A stretch of DNA of 32,768 bases from the NCBI GenBank assembly GCA_020633775.1, contig JACKDA010000017.1, forward strand, positions 1 to 32,768. The letters run 5' to 3'. Made by a program: the position numbers and the translations under genes. The first letter of the stretch is position 1. The number at the start of each line of letters is the position of its first letter. Of this stretch, positions 6,117 through 14,289 are shown one piece after another. This DNA is from Gemmatimonadales bacterium (lineage in GTDB: Bacteria; Gemmatimonadota; Gemmatimonadetes; Gemmatimonadales; GWC2-71-9). The notes below the pieces were generated by a model. That model was given only the letters and a program-made list of their open reading frames with translations, was not told where the DNA came from and searched no databases.

Positions 6117-7832
6117 ATGCGACGCAGCCTGCTGACCCATCGCACGGTGCTCGGGGCGCTCGTCGCGCTCGTCGCGGTCGCCGCGACCTGGCGGACGACC
6201 CGCAACTTCTTCGCCCAGGACGACGTCGGCATCGTCATCGACGACCCCCGCAACAAGTCGATGGCGACCTGGGACCAGTTCCTCGACGAGGCCTACTGGC
6301 CCGCCCCCTATCGGCGTGACCTCTTCCGGCCGCTCACCTCGCTGCTGATCGCCGGCGAGATGCAGGCCGGGCAGGGGGCCACGATCTCGTTCAAGGTCAT
6401 GCAGGTCGCGTTCTACACCGCGAGCGCCATCGCGGTCTTCGCCCTGGCCCTCCGGCTCCTCCCGCCGGGTGCCGCCCTGGCGACGGGGCTCCTCTTCGCC
6501 GCCCACCCGGTCCACGTCGAGGCGACCGCCCTCGCGGTCACCCAGGCCGAGGTGATGGTGGGGCTGCTCGCGGCCCTGGCCGCCGCCTGGTATCTCGACC
6601 GACGACGATCCGGCTGGCCGACCACCCGCGAGCACGCGGGCCTCGCCGCGGTGACCCTCATCGCGGCCAACTTCAAGGAGAGCGGGGTGATGATCCCCGC
6701 CCTGCTCTTTGCCCTGGAAGTCTTCGTCCTGCCGGGGAAGTGGTGGGAGCGGTGGCGGGAGCTGAGCCGACTGGTCGTCTGGCAGACCCTCGCCGTCGTG
6801 ACAACCCTCGCACTCCGGGCCAGGATCCCGTTCGAGAACGCCCAGGGGAGCTTCGTCGCCGAGGCGTTCGATGGCATGCCGATCGGCTCGCGCTTCCTCA
6901 CCATGCTGAGCGTGGTGCCGGAATGGTTCCGGCTGATGCTGTGGCCGGCCACCCTCTCGGCCGACTATGGCCCGCAGGTCATCATGCCGGCGGAGGGGTG
7001 GGGGCTCGACCAGACCATCGGCCTGGCGATCCTCGTGCTGGTGGGGGCCCTCGCCTGGCGGCTGCGCCGACGCGCCCCGGTGCTGACGTTCGGGGTGGCG
7101 TGGTGTGCCATCGGCCTCTTCCCGGTGAGCAACGTCATCATCCCGACCGGGATCCCGCTCGCGGAACGGACCCTCTTCCTGCCGAGCATCGGTGCGATGC
7201 TCGCGGTCGGTGCGTTCCTCGCGGGGCTCCCGGCCGCGTTCCCGGCGAGGCGGGAGCTGGTCGCCCGTGTCACGGCCGCCGGGGTGGCCCTGGTGGCGGT
7301 GCTGGGCATCTCGCGCTCGATGGCCCGCCATGCGAGCTGGCGCAACTCGCACCAGATCTGGGCCCAGACGGTGATCGATGTCCCCGATTCCTATCGAGCG
7401 CGGGTCGCCTTCGGCACCCTCCTCTACAAGGGTGGGTATCGCGACCGCGCCATCTATTCCTACGAGCAGGCGCTGCAGCTGTGGGACAAGGTCTCTGGGC
7501 CGAACTGGCAGCTGGCGGAGTGGTATCGCGCCAAGGGCGATTGCGACCGTGCCATCCCCCTGTACATGCGCACCCTCGAGTTGACCGAGTTCGCGCCGGC
7601 GCGCTCCTCGCTGATCGCCTGCCTGGCCTGGGTGGGTCGCTACGCCGAGGCGAAGCGGTACGCGTTCGACGGCGTGGGCTCCGACACCTACGCGGCGCTG
7701 TTCCGGATCTGGTATCGCACCGTCGACTCGGCGCTCAAGGTCAACGCGCCGGCCGGGACGGTGGTCTTCCCGACCGCGCGCAATGCCAACCTCTTCACCG
7801 ACGCCCCCGACACCGTCCGCGCCGAGCGCTGA
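6117..7832 (+). CDS. Polytopic membrane protein with TPR tail, TMTC-like (possible GT-C glycosyltransferase)
   Basis: The 571-residue protein has an N-terminal membrane segment, then a first outer loop carrying FFAQDD (Asp35-Asp36). Many further membrane helices follow to about residue 430. The soluble C-terminal tail, rich in Tyr/Ala/Leu, looks like two or three TPR units (for example YKGGYRDRAIYSYEQALQLW). The motif HPVHVEATALAVTQAEVMVG closely resembles the HPVHTEAV segment of TMTC O-mannosyltransferases and their bacterial TPR relatives, so a GT-C-type transfer of a lipid-linked sugar outside the membrane is plausible. The enzymatic role is inferred. It diverges from the pilin cluster and its TGA directly abuts the stop codon of the convergent gene. 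No ribosome site precedes the ATG; the nearest GGAGA serves an overlapping upstream GTG ORF. Confidence 0.75.
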   Translation: MRRSLLTHRTVLGALVALVAVAATWRTTRNFFAQDDVGIVIDDPRNKSMATWDQFLDEAYWPAPYRRDLFRPLTSLLIAGEMQAGQGATISFKVMQVAFYTASAIAVFALALRLLPPGAALATGLLFAAHPVHVEATALAVTQAEVMVGLLAALAAAWYLDRRRSGWPTTREHAGLAAVTLIAANFKESGVMIPALLFALEVFVLPGKWWERWRELSRLVVWQTLAVVTTLALRARIPFENAQGSFVAEAFDGMPIGSRFLTMLSVVPEWFRLMLWPATLSADYGPQVIMPAEGWGLDQTIGLAILVLVGALAWRLRRRAPVLTFGVAWCAIGLFPVSNVIIPTGIPLAERTLFLPSIGAMLAVGAFLAGLPAAFPARRELVARVTAAGVALVAVLGISRSMARHASWRNSHQIWAQTVIDVPDSYRARVAFGTLLYKGGYRDRAIYSYEQALQLWDKVSGPNWQLAEWYRAKGDCDRAIPLYMRTLELTEFAPARSSLIACLAWVGRYAEAKRYAFDGVGSDTYAALFRIWYRTVDSALKVNAPAGTVVFPTARNANLFTDAPDTVRAER

Positions 7833-9380
7833 TCAGGGCGCCTGCAGCAGCGCGCGGATCGGCGCGCCATCGAGATCGACCGCCAGCGTGTCGACGTGCG
7901 GGGTGAGGGTGAGCCAATCCCGCCACGGATACGGTGACGCGAGCCGCAGTCCCGGCTCGGGGAACCGACCGCAGCCGTAGGAGTAGCTGAGGTACGCGTA
8001 CCGGGGCGAGGCGCCGGGGGCGTAGCGCTCGCACGGGACATCGAGCACCGTCGGTGCGCGATCGGCGGCGACGAGGTGCGTCGCGATCGCGTAGTCGTGC
8101 AGCTCGGCCGCGGCGACCGGGAGTCGTCGATCGCTGGCGGTCGGCCCCAGCACCAGCACCGTGTCGGCTGGTCCGAGACGCGCGATGATCGCGGCCGCCG
8201 ACTGGTCGAGTCGGAGTCGTGCCGCGGCGGCATCGACCGAGCGGAGCGCCGGGATCACGGCATAGCCGACGGCCACCAGCGCGGCGCCGCGTCCCCACCG
8301 CGCAGCGGCCCCGCCCCGCGCGCCGAGCACCGTGACCGCACCGCCCAGGAGCAGCGCGGGACCGACGAAGAACGGCAGCCCATAGAAGGCATCGAACTTG
8401 GGCCACGGCCAGTAGGCGAGTGCGCCGAGGAGCGGCAGCAGGAGTCCGAGTCCCAGGGCCCAGCCCCGGACGCGCGCGTCGGCGGGCCGCCAGCCGTGGA
8501 GGCCCAGCATCGCCAGCGCGACGAGGACGAGGTTCGCCGGGTAGAGAAGCGCGAGCGCCGCGCGACCCTCCGGGCGAACCGGCAGCGTGGTGGCGACGAG
8601 GTTGTGCCAGAGCCGCGCCGGCGACAATCCGGCACTCCCGTACGCCATGCCGTACCCGGTCGCCTCCGGGCCGGAGCGCACCGCGAGGATCATCGCCCCG
8701 ACCGCGAGTGCCACCAGCAATGCGGCGAGCGCGAGCGCGATGACCCGGGTGCGCTCCACCGGTGCCGGCACGCGGGGTATCGGCCACCCCGCCACGGCGA
8801 GCAGCACGACCACGGCCCCGAAGACCCCGACCACTTCCTTGCACAGGAACGCAACGGCCAGGCAGCCGACGATGCCCGCCGCGCGGAGCGGCCAGCGCGG
8901 CGCCTCCCGATAGCCGAGCGCCAGGTGGGCGGCGCCGAGGAGGGCGAGCAGCGCGAGCGGCTCCGCCATCAACTGGATCCAGCCCCCGACCACCGGTGTC
9001 GCAACCGCAAAGAGCGCGGTGGCGACGAAGCGCCCCCACCCGTCGGCGCCAAGTCGGCCCGCGAACCACCAGAGCAGGACGAGGTCGATCGCCATGACGG
9101 CGAATCGCACCACCTGCCACCCGATCGGATCGGCCCCGAAGGCGGCGTGCTGGAGCACGAAGGTCAGGTAGAAGAGCGGGTTCATCCGCCCGTGCCCGGC
9201 GTAGTAGTCGAGCAGCGCCCGGTACCGGTCCGCGATGCCGGATCCCGCGTCGAGGATCGGCAGGAACTCGCGGAAATCCCACACGGCGACCGGGAGGGTC
9301 GCGAGCGGTCGGTAGATCAGCCACGCGAGGACGAGCACCCCGAGGATCGGCACGGCACGTCGGAGACGTTCCCGGGTCAT
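7833..9380 (-). CDS. Polytopic membrane protein, GT-C glycosyltransferase-like
   Basis: The product is 515 residues from the ATG at 9380, which lies in an ATGA overlap with the family 2 glycosyltransferase gene upstream. The frame is open further upstream, but that part is a shadow. About ten or more hydrophobic segments are followed by a soluble C-terminal part of about 120 residues. The first outer loop holds VWDFREFLPIL (Asp35, Glu38) and YYAGHGRMNPLFY, in the place where GT-C enzymes keep their catalytic acidic residues. It has no close named family that I recognise. It ends an operon that starts with pilS and pilR, and may use a polyprenyl-phosphate sugar made by the adjacent DPM1-like enzyme. 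Confidence 0.7.
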   Translation of the reverse strand: MTRERLRRAVPILGVLVLAWLIYRPLATLPVAVWDFREFLPILDAGSGIADRYRALLDYYAGHGRMNPLFYLTFVLQHAAFGADPIGWQVVRFAVMAIDLVLLWWFAGRLGADGWGRFVATALFAVATPVVGGWIQLMAEPLALLALLGAAHLALGYREAPRWPLRAAGIVGCLAVAFLCKEVVGVFGAVVVLLAVAGWPIPRVPAPVERTRVIALALAALLVALAVGAMILAVRSGPEATGYGMAYGSAGLSPARLWHNLVATTLPVRPEGRAALALLYPANLVLVALAMLGLHGWRPADARVRGWALGLGLLLPLLGALAYWPWPKFDAFYGLPFFVGPALLLGGAVTVLGARGGAAARWGRGAALVAVGYAVIPALRSVDAAAARLRLDQSAAAIIARLGPADTVLVLGPTASDRRLPVAAAELHDYAIATHLVAADRAPTVLDVPCERYAPGASPRYAYLSYSYGCGRFPEPGLRLASPYPWRDWLTLTPHVDTLAVDLDGAPIRALLQAP

Positions 9381-10129
9381 CGCCGCCCCCGGTAGCGTCG
9401 ATGGATCGCGAGCAACTCCATTGGCGCCGCGAGAAAGTCCCGCCCGCGGAGTCGACTGCCGTCGGTGGCCACCCAGTGCTCGAGCGGCACCTCGCGAATC
9501 CGCCGCGTGGCGGGGGGCTCGCCGGGCGCCGCCGCGAGGCGGGCGATCAGCTCGACATCGAAGATCCAGCGCGAGGCGAACGGCGCCTCGAGCGCCGCGC
9601 GGACCGGCGGGATGTTGCGGAACAGCTTGAGTCCGCACTGGGTGTCGTACACCGGCAGGCCGAGCGCCAGCGAGGCCGCGGTCGCGAACACGCGGCCGAG
9701 GTAATGGCGGGCGGGGCTGCGATGGATCTCGCGCCCGAGCAGCCGGATCCGGGAGCCGATCGCGGCCCAGGCCTCCGGGTGCGCGTCGAGGGCGTCGCGC
9801 AGCAGCGCGAGCTCGCCGAGCGGCGCGGAGAGATCGGCATCCGCGAAACCGACCGCCGCGCTCCCGGCCTGCATCGCCTCCCGCATGCCCGATCGCACCG
9901 CCTCGGCCTTGCCGACATTCCCGGCGAGCCCCTGCACCGCGACGCGCGGTCGATGCGCGTCGGCGAACGCTGCCAGCATGGTGCGGGTCGCGTCGGTGCT
10001 GCCGTCATCCACGAAGTGCAGCGCGAGCCACGGCATCGCATCGAGCGCCGCGGCGAAGGCCGGCAGGTCGAGCCGTCCGGCCTCGTTGTAGGCCGGCACC
10101 ACCAGGATCACCTCGCCGACCCCGCTCAC
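9377..10129 (-). CDS. Family 2 glycosyltransferase, DPM1/GtrB-like polyprenyl-phosphate sugar synthase
   Basis: The product is 250 residues from the GTG at 10129 (GTGA overlap with the methyltransferase gene). GT-A fold motifs are clear: VPAYNEAGRL near the start, DDGSTD at about residue 40, and DADLSAPLGEL at about 95, the DxD-type metal site with the DLS form typical of dolichyl- or polyprenyl-phosphate glycosyltransferases. DTQCGLKLFR at about 165 is another hallmark of this group. No membrane helices follow, so it is probably a peripheral cytoplasmic enzyme that loads a sugar from a nucleotide donor onto a lipid phosphate. The neighbouring polytopic proteins could then use that lipid-linked sugar. 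The family is clear; donor and acceptor are unknown. Confidence 0.88.
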   Translation of the reverse strand: MSGVGEVILVVPAYNEAGRLDLPAFAAALDAMPWLALHFVDDGSTDATRTMLAAFADAHRPRVAVQGLAGNVGKAEAVRSGMREAMQAGSAAVGFADADLSAPLGELALLRDALDAHPEAWAAIGSRIRLLGREIHRSPARHYLGRVFATAASLALGLPVYDTQCGLKLFRNIPPVRAALEAPFASRWIFDVELIARLAAAPGEPPATRRIREVPLEHWVATDGSRLRGRDFLAAPMELLAIHRRYRGRR

Positions 10130-10872
10130 GTCCGCTCCAGGATCGCGACCAGCGACACGCCGCGGGACCACGGCATCGTCGCGCGATCGACCGCCGCGAC
10201 GAGCGCGTGGCGCTCCCCGGCAAAGATGACCTCCAGCACGCGGTTGAGCGGGCCGACCGGCACGGCGAGGTCCCCGGCCGCGGCACCGTGCTGCCCACGC
10301 AGGCGTCGCCACGCGGCGATCAGCGGATGAAGGCGGCTGTTGTAGGCCGAGAGGAGCCGCTCGCGCACGGGCGCGTCCTGCCAGAGCATCCGGAAGGTGG
10401 CCGGGGTGTAGCGCCGGAAGTGACCGAAGACCTCGTCGTGGACGCTCCACATTGCCGGGTCGCCGGGGACGGTGAGGAGGAGCTGCCCACCGGGCGGCAT
10501 CGCCTCGATCGTGCGGGCGAGCAGCGCGCGATCCTCCCTCACGTGCTCGAGCACGTCGGTCAGCACCGCGACACCCCCGGACGCGACGTGCGGTGCGATC
10601 CGACCGGGATCATCGTCCTGCTCGAAACGGACCTCGGGATAGCGCGCACGGGCATGGCCGATCGCCTCCGCGCTCGGATCCATCCCGAGGACCCGGTAGC
10701 CCGCCCGTGCGAAGGCTGCCGCATTCCCCCCGGTCCCGCAGCCGATATCGGCCACCGCGGCACCGGGTGCGGCGATCCTCGCGAGCAGGGCCAGGAGGAC
10801 GCGCCGACGGGCGACGAACCACCAGTGGGCGTCCTCGACCTGCGCATGGGCGTGGAACTGTTCAGCCTGCAT
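10126..10872 (-). CDS. SAM-dependent class I methyltransferase
   Basis: The product is 248 residues from the ATG at 10872; a TTG 18 bases upstream is a less likely start. It opens with the HAHAQVEDAHWWFVARRR segment common to methyltransferases of glycan and lipid clusters. The SAM-binding motif ADIGCGTGGNAAAFARAGY follows, then GMDPS (acidic end of strand 2), DVLEHV (motif III region) and a C-terminal part with FGHFRRYT. The gene lies between a GT-C-like gene and a glycosyltransferase gene, overlapping the latter by 4 bases. A sugar or lipid substrate is therefore more likely than a small metabolite. The exact substrate cannot be told from sequence. Confidence 0.85.
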   Translation of the reverse strand: MQAEQFHAHAQVEDAHWWFVARRRVLLALLARIAAPGAAVADIGCGTGGNAAAFARAGYRVLGMDPSAEAIGHARARYPEVRFEQDDDPGRIAPHVASGGVAVLTDVLEHVREDRALLARTIEAMPPGGQLLLTVPGDPAMWSVHDEVFGHFRRYTPATFRMLWQDAPVRERLLSAYNSRLHPLIAAWRRLRGQHGAAAGDLAVPVGPLNRVLEVIFAGERHALVAAVDRATMPWSRGVSLVAILERT

Positions 10873-10908
10873 GGGGTCCCGTTCCTGCAAGTCCCTCGCC
10901 GGGGGGCC

Positions 10909-12906
10909 TCATCGGTCCCCGATCGACCAGTCCTCGCGGGCCGAATCGGGGTCGACCCGCTCGAAGCGGAGCGGGCTGCCGGGCACCGGCGCCTTGGTCA
11001 GCAACCACCAGTCGCGCTGCCGCAGCGAGTCGGGCAACAGGGTGTCCCGGGCGTGGAGGTCCCGGACGAAGACGTTCCCGCCGCCCTCCGCGAGGAGGAG
11101 CGGGGCATAGAGGGTCGTCCCCGCCTTGTCCTCGAGGAGCCGCCGCACGCAGCGGGTACCCCACGCTGCCCCGGGCGTCGCCCGCAGGGTGGTGTCGGGC
11201 GAGAACTCCTGCGCGACGAGGCGCGCGGAATCGGCCCGGAGCGGCGCCAGCCTCTCCCGGAGCGCATCGGCCCCACCCCCCTCGGCCTCGACCACCGCGA
11301 GGGCCCCATCGAGGGCACACGCATCGGTGGTCCGGTACACCTGCTCTGCCTCGGTCCGCGAGACACCGATGCCCCACATCCGCGCGACCAGTTGGGCACC
11401 CCAGGTCTCGCGCGCGAGGATGAGCGCACCGGAGATCCCCTGCGACACGGCGGCGGCGCCTGCGTCCTCGCGCATCGTCAGCATCCCGTTTCGGTACTGG
11501 GTGGCGCGGATCGGGACGAGCTGGACCGCCCCGATCGCGAGGGCAGCGAGGCCGACCAGCACCACGGTCCGCTCGACCAGGGGCGGCGCCGCGCGCTCCC
11601 GCAGGACCGCGGGGAGCCGTGCGGTCCACCACGCCAGCCACGGGGCAAGCGGCAACAGGAACCGCGGCCCGAGATAGAACCCATCGTGCCAGTACGCGAA
11701 GTAGGAGAGGAGCAGCAGGCCGCTGCCCGCGAGCACCCAGCGATCGAAGCGACCCGGTCGGCGCACCAGCGCGAGTGCGGCAGTCGCGAAGAGGAGCGAC
11801 GGAACCGGTGTCTCGAGGAAGTAGGTCTGCAGCCGGAGCAGGTAGAGGTTGATCAGCTCGACCCCGCGGGCCGGGGTGTGCGCGAATCCCCAGGGCGCCT
11901 CGTGAAAGCCGAGCTCGTGACTGCGCCCCCAGAGCTCGATGTAGCCGAAGCGGAGCGCGTCGCCGGTCCAGGCCGCGTTCACCGCGAGCAGGAGCCCGAG
12001 CGGGATCGCGATCCCGACGCCGCTCGCCAGCAGGGCCGCGACCTGGCCGCGATCCCGGACCGCCCGCACGAGGAGCCACCCCGCCGCGGGCAGGGCGAAC
12101 GCCGCCCCGTCGAGCGGCCGGATGGTCGCCGCGATGCCCAGGGCGAGCCCCATCGCAACGGCATCGCGCGGCCGGGGTGCCGCATCGCGGGTTGCGCGCG
12201 CCAGTGCCCATGCCCCGAGGAGCAGCCACGCCGTGGTGGTGACATGGTTCATCATCGACCCCGCCAGGAAGGCGGGGAATGGCGCGAAGGCGTAGAGCAG
12301 CAGCGCCGCGAGGGCGGTCCCCCGGCCCGGCTCGACCAGCCGCAGCGTGCGCGCGAGGGCGAACACCCCCAGGGCACCAGCCACCGGCCCGACCAGCCAC
12401 GGGGCGCCGACCAGGACGCCGAGGGCGAGCATCGCGGGGCCACCGGCGGGGAACTGGCCGTACACCTTGCCGCCCATGTCGAGCAGGTGCATCGCCGCGG
12501 TGAATTCCGGGTGCGCCGGCGCCGGGAGGAACAGCCGCCCGCCGGCGAAGATCCGCGCCTGGACGACCTGGATGATCTCGTCGATCAGGAGCGGCCGACC
12601 GGAGAGCACCGCGAGCGCGACGACGAGGTAGAGGGCACCGGCGACCCCCGCCACCAGGAGGTCGCCTCCGGTGCCGGCATCCTGCCAGCGCGCCGCCGCG
12701 CGGTCCCAGGCGCCGGCGGGCCAGAGCCCGGGCCGCGACCGGAGGACGATCACGGCAATCGCGGCGAGGCCGAGGAGGATCGCCGCGCCGGAGGTCCAGA
12801 GGTCGAGACGGTCGGCGTACCAGGGCGCCGCGTGCCCGCCGGCGATCCAGTTCGCGATCGGCAGCAGTCCCAGCGCCGCGAGGACCAGCGCCGCGACGCG
12901 CGCCAT
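10909..12906 (-). CDS. Large polytopic membrane protein, family 39 / GT-C glycosyltransferase-like
   Basis: The 665-residue protein has about a dozen hydrophobic segments in the first 450 residues and a soluble C-terminal domain of about 200 residues. The first large outer loop carries LLIDEIIQVVQARIF (Asp109-Glu110), matching the acidic pair seen in GT-C enzymes of the PMT/ArnT type. Further on, FAPFPAFLAGSMMNHV and YFAYWHDGFYLGPRFLLPL resemble the later loops of that group. The ATG directly follows the TAG of the pilR-like gene with no gap, so the two are almost certainly translated from one mRNA. This ties the putative glycan genes to the regulator. Family placement is by architecture and is moderately sure. 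Confidence 0.7.
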   Translation of the reverse strand: MARVAALVLAALGLLPIANWIAGGHAAPWYADRLDLWTSGAAILLGLAAIAVIVLRSRPGLWPAGAWDRAAARWQDAGTGGDLLVAGVAGALYLVVALAVLSGRPLLIDEIIQVVQARIFAGGRLFLPAPAHPEFTAAMHLLDMGGKVYGQFPAGGPAMLALGVLVGAPWLVGPVAGALGVFALARTLRLVEPGRGTALAALLLYAFAPFPAFLAGSMMNHVTTTAWLLLGAWALARATRDAAPRPRDAVAMGLALGIAATIRPLDGAAFALPAAGWLLVRAVRDRGQVAALLASGVGIAIPLGLLLAVNAAWTGDALRFGYIELWGRSHELGFHEAPWGFAHTPARGVELINLYLLRLQTYFLETPVPSLLFATAALALVRRPGRFDRWVLAGSGLLLLSYFAYWHDGFYLGPRFLLPLAPWLAWWTARLPAVLRERAAPPLVERTVVLVGLAALAIGAVQLVPIRATQYRNGMLTMREDAGAAAVSQGISGALILARETWGAQLVARMWGIGVSRTEAEQVYRTTDACALDGALAVVEAEGGGADALRERLAPLRADSARLVAQEFSPDTTLRATPGAAWGTRCVRRLLEDKAGTTLYAPLLLAEGGGNVFVRDLHARDTLLPDSLRQRDWWLLTKAPVPGSPLRFERVDPDSAREDWSIGDR

Positions 12907-14289
12907 CTACTTCGCGGCCTCGGTGCCCTCGTAGCGGGACAGCTTGCGATACAGGGTGCTCGGATCGATCCCGAGCACCTCCGCGGCGCGGGTCTTGTTG
13001 CCGCCCTCCGCCTGGAGCACGAACATGATGTACGCGCGCTCGACGAGGTCGAGCGACGGGTTCGGCTGGTTCCGCTCGGCGACCAGCGGCTCCTTCTTCT
13101 GGCGGGTGATCCGGTCGGGGAGGTGCTGCGGCTCGATCAGCGCCGAGGTCGAGAGGACCACCGCATGCTCGAGGGCGTTCTGCAGCTCGCGCACGTTGCC
13201 GGGCCACTCGTACACCATCACCGCATCCATCGCCTCCTGGGTGAGGGCCTTCGCGTCCTCGCCGTCCTCGGTCATCTGCTCGAGGAAGTGGTCGATGAGG
13301 AGGATCAGGTCGTCGCGGCGCTCGCGCAGCGGCGGCAGGTCGAGCGCGAGGACGTTGAGCCGGTAGAAGAGGTCCGAGCGGAAGTTGCCGCGGCGGACCT
13401 CCTCCTCGAGGTCGCGGTTGGTCGCGGCGATGATCCGCACGTCGACCGGGATCGCGTCGGTCGAGCCGACCGGGATCACCTCGCGCTGCTGGAGCACGCG
13501 GAGCAGCTTGACCTGCAGCGAGGCGGGCATCTCGCCGACCTCGTCCATGAAGAACGTCCCGCCGCGGGCGGCGGCGAAGAGCCCCTGCTTGTCGCGGACC
13601 GCGCCGGTGAACGAGCCCTTCACGTGGCCGAACAGCTCGCTCTCGAGCAGCGTCTCGGGAAGGGCGCCGCAGTTGATCGACAGGAACGGCCCGTCGGCGC
13701 GGTTGGAGGCGTCGTGCAGGTAGCGCGCGAGCACCTCCTTGCCGGTGCCGCTCTCGCCGCCGATCAGCACCGTCGAGTCGGTCGGCGCGATCTGCTCGGC
13801 GAGCCGGAGGATCTCGAGGAACCGGCGCGACTTGCCGATCGGGCGGCTCAGGCCGGGACGCGCGCCGCCGCCGTTGCGGCGGATCTCCTGCTTGAGCTGC
13901 TTGTTCTCGACGCGGATCTGGCGGAACTCGCAGGCCCGCCGCAGGATCGCGATCAGCTCGTCGTTCGCGAACGGCTTCTGGAGGTAGTAGAACGCGCCGG
14001 CGTTCACCGCCTGGATCGCGCTCTGCAGCGAGGCCTGCGCGGTCATGAGCAGGACCGGCGTCATCGGGTCGAAGTCCTTGACCGCCTGGAGGATGTCGAG
14101 GCCGGTGACCTGCGGCATGCGGACGTCGGTGAGCACGATGTCCGCGGTCGCGGTCCGGATCGCCTCGAGCCCGGCCTTGCCGCCCTGGGCGACGGTGACC
14201 TCGAACCCCTCCTTCTTGAGGAGGATGCGGAGGGTGTCGAGGATCCCGCTCTCGTCGTCGATGACGAGCACCGAAGGCTGCTGGCTCAT
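12907..14289 (-). CDS. pilR: PilR-like sigma-54-dependent response regulator (NtrC family)
   Basis: The 460-residue protein has three domains. The receiver (about 1-125) has the acidic pair Asp11-Asp12, phosphorylatable Asp55 (VLTDVRMP) and Lys105. The AAA+ sigma-54 activator domain (about 145-380) has Walker A GGESGTGKE at about 177, Walker B GGTFFMDEVGEM, and the sigma-54 contact loop as GSFTGA (225-230) in place of GAFTGA. The Fis-type helix-turn-helix at the end includes NKTRAAEVLGIDPSTLYRKL. It overlaps the kinase gene by 4 bases (ATGA). The name PilR rests on its PAS-containing membrane kinase partner and the sigma-54 promoters before the pilin genes in this window; another NtrC-type role cannot be excluded. 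Confidence 0.85.
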   Translation of the reverse strand: MSQQPSVLVIDDESGILDTLRILLKKEGFEVTVAQGGKAGLEAIRTATADIVLTDVRMPQVTGLDILQAVKDFDPMTPVLLMTAQASLQSAIQAVNAGAFYYLQKPFANDELIAILRRACEFRQIRVENKQLKQEIRRNGGGARPGLSRPIGKSRRFLEILRLAEQIAPTDSTVLIGGESGTGKEVLARYLHDASNRADGPFLSINCGALPETLLESELFGHVKGSFTGAVRDKQGLFAAARGGTFFMDEVGEMPASLQVKLLRVLQQREVIPVGSTDAIPVDVRIIAATNRDLEEEVRRGNFRSDLFYRLNVLALDLPPLRERRDDLILLIDHFLEQMTEDGEDAKALTQEAMDAVMVYEWPGNVRELQNALEHAVVLSTSALIEPQHLPDRITRQKKEPLVAERNQPNPSLDLVERAYIMFVLQAEGGNKTRAAEVLGIDPSTLYRKLSRYEGTEAAK

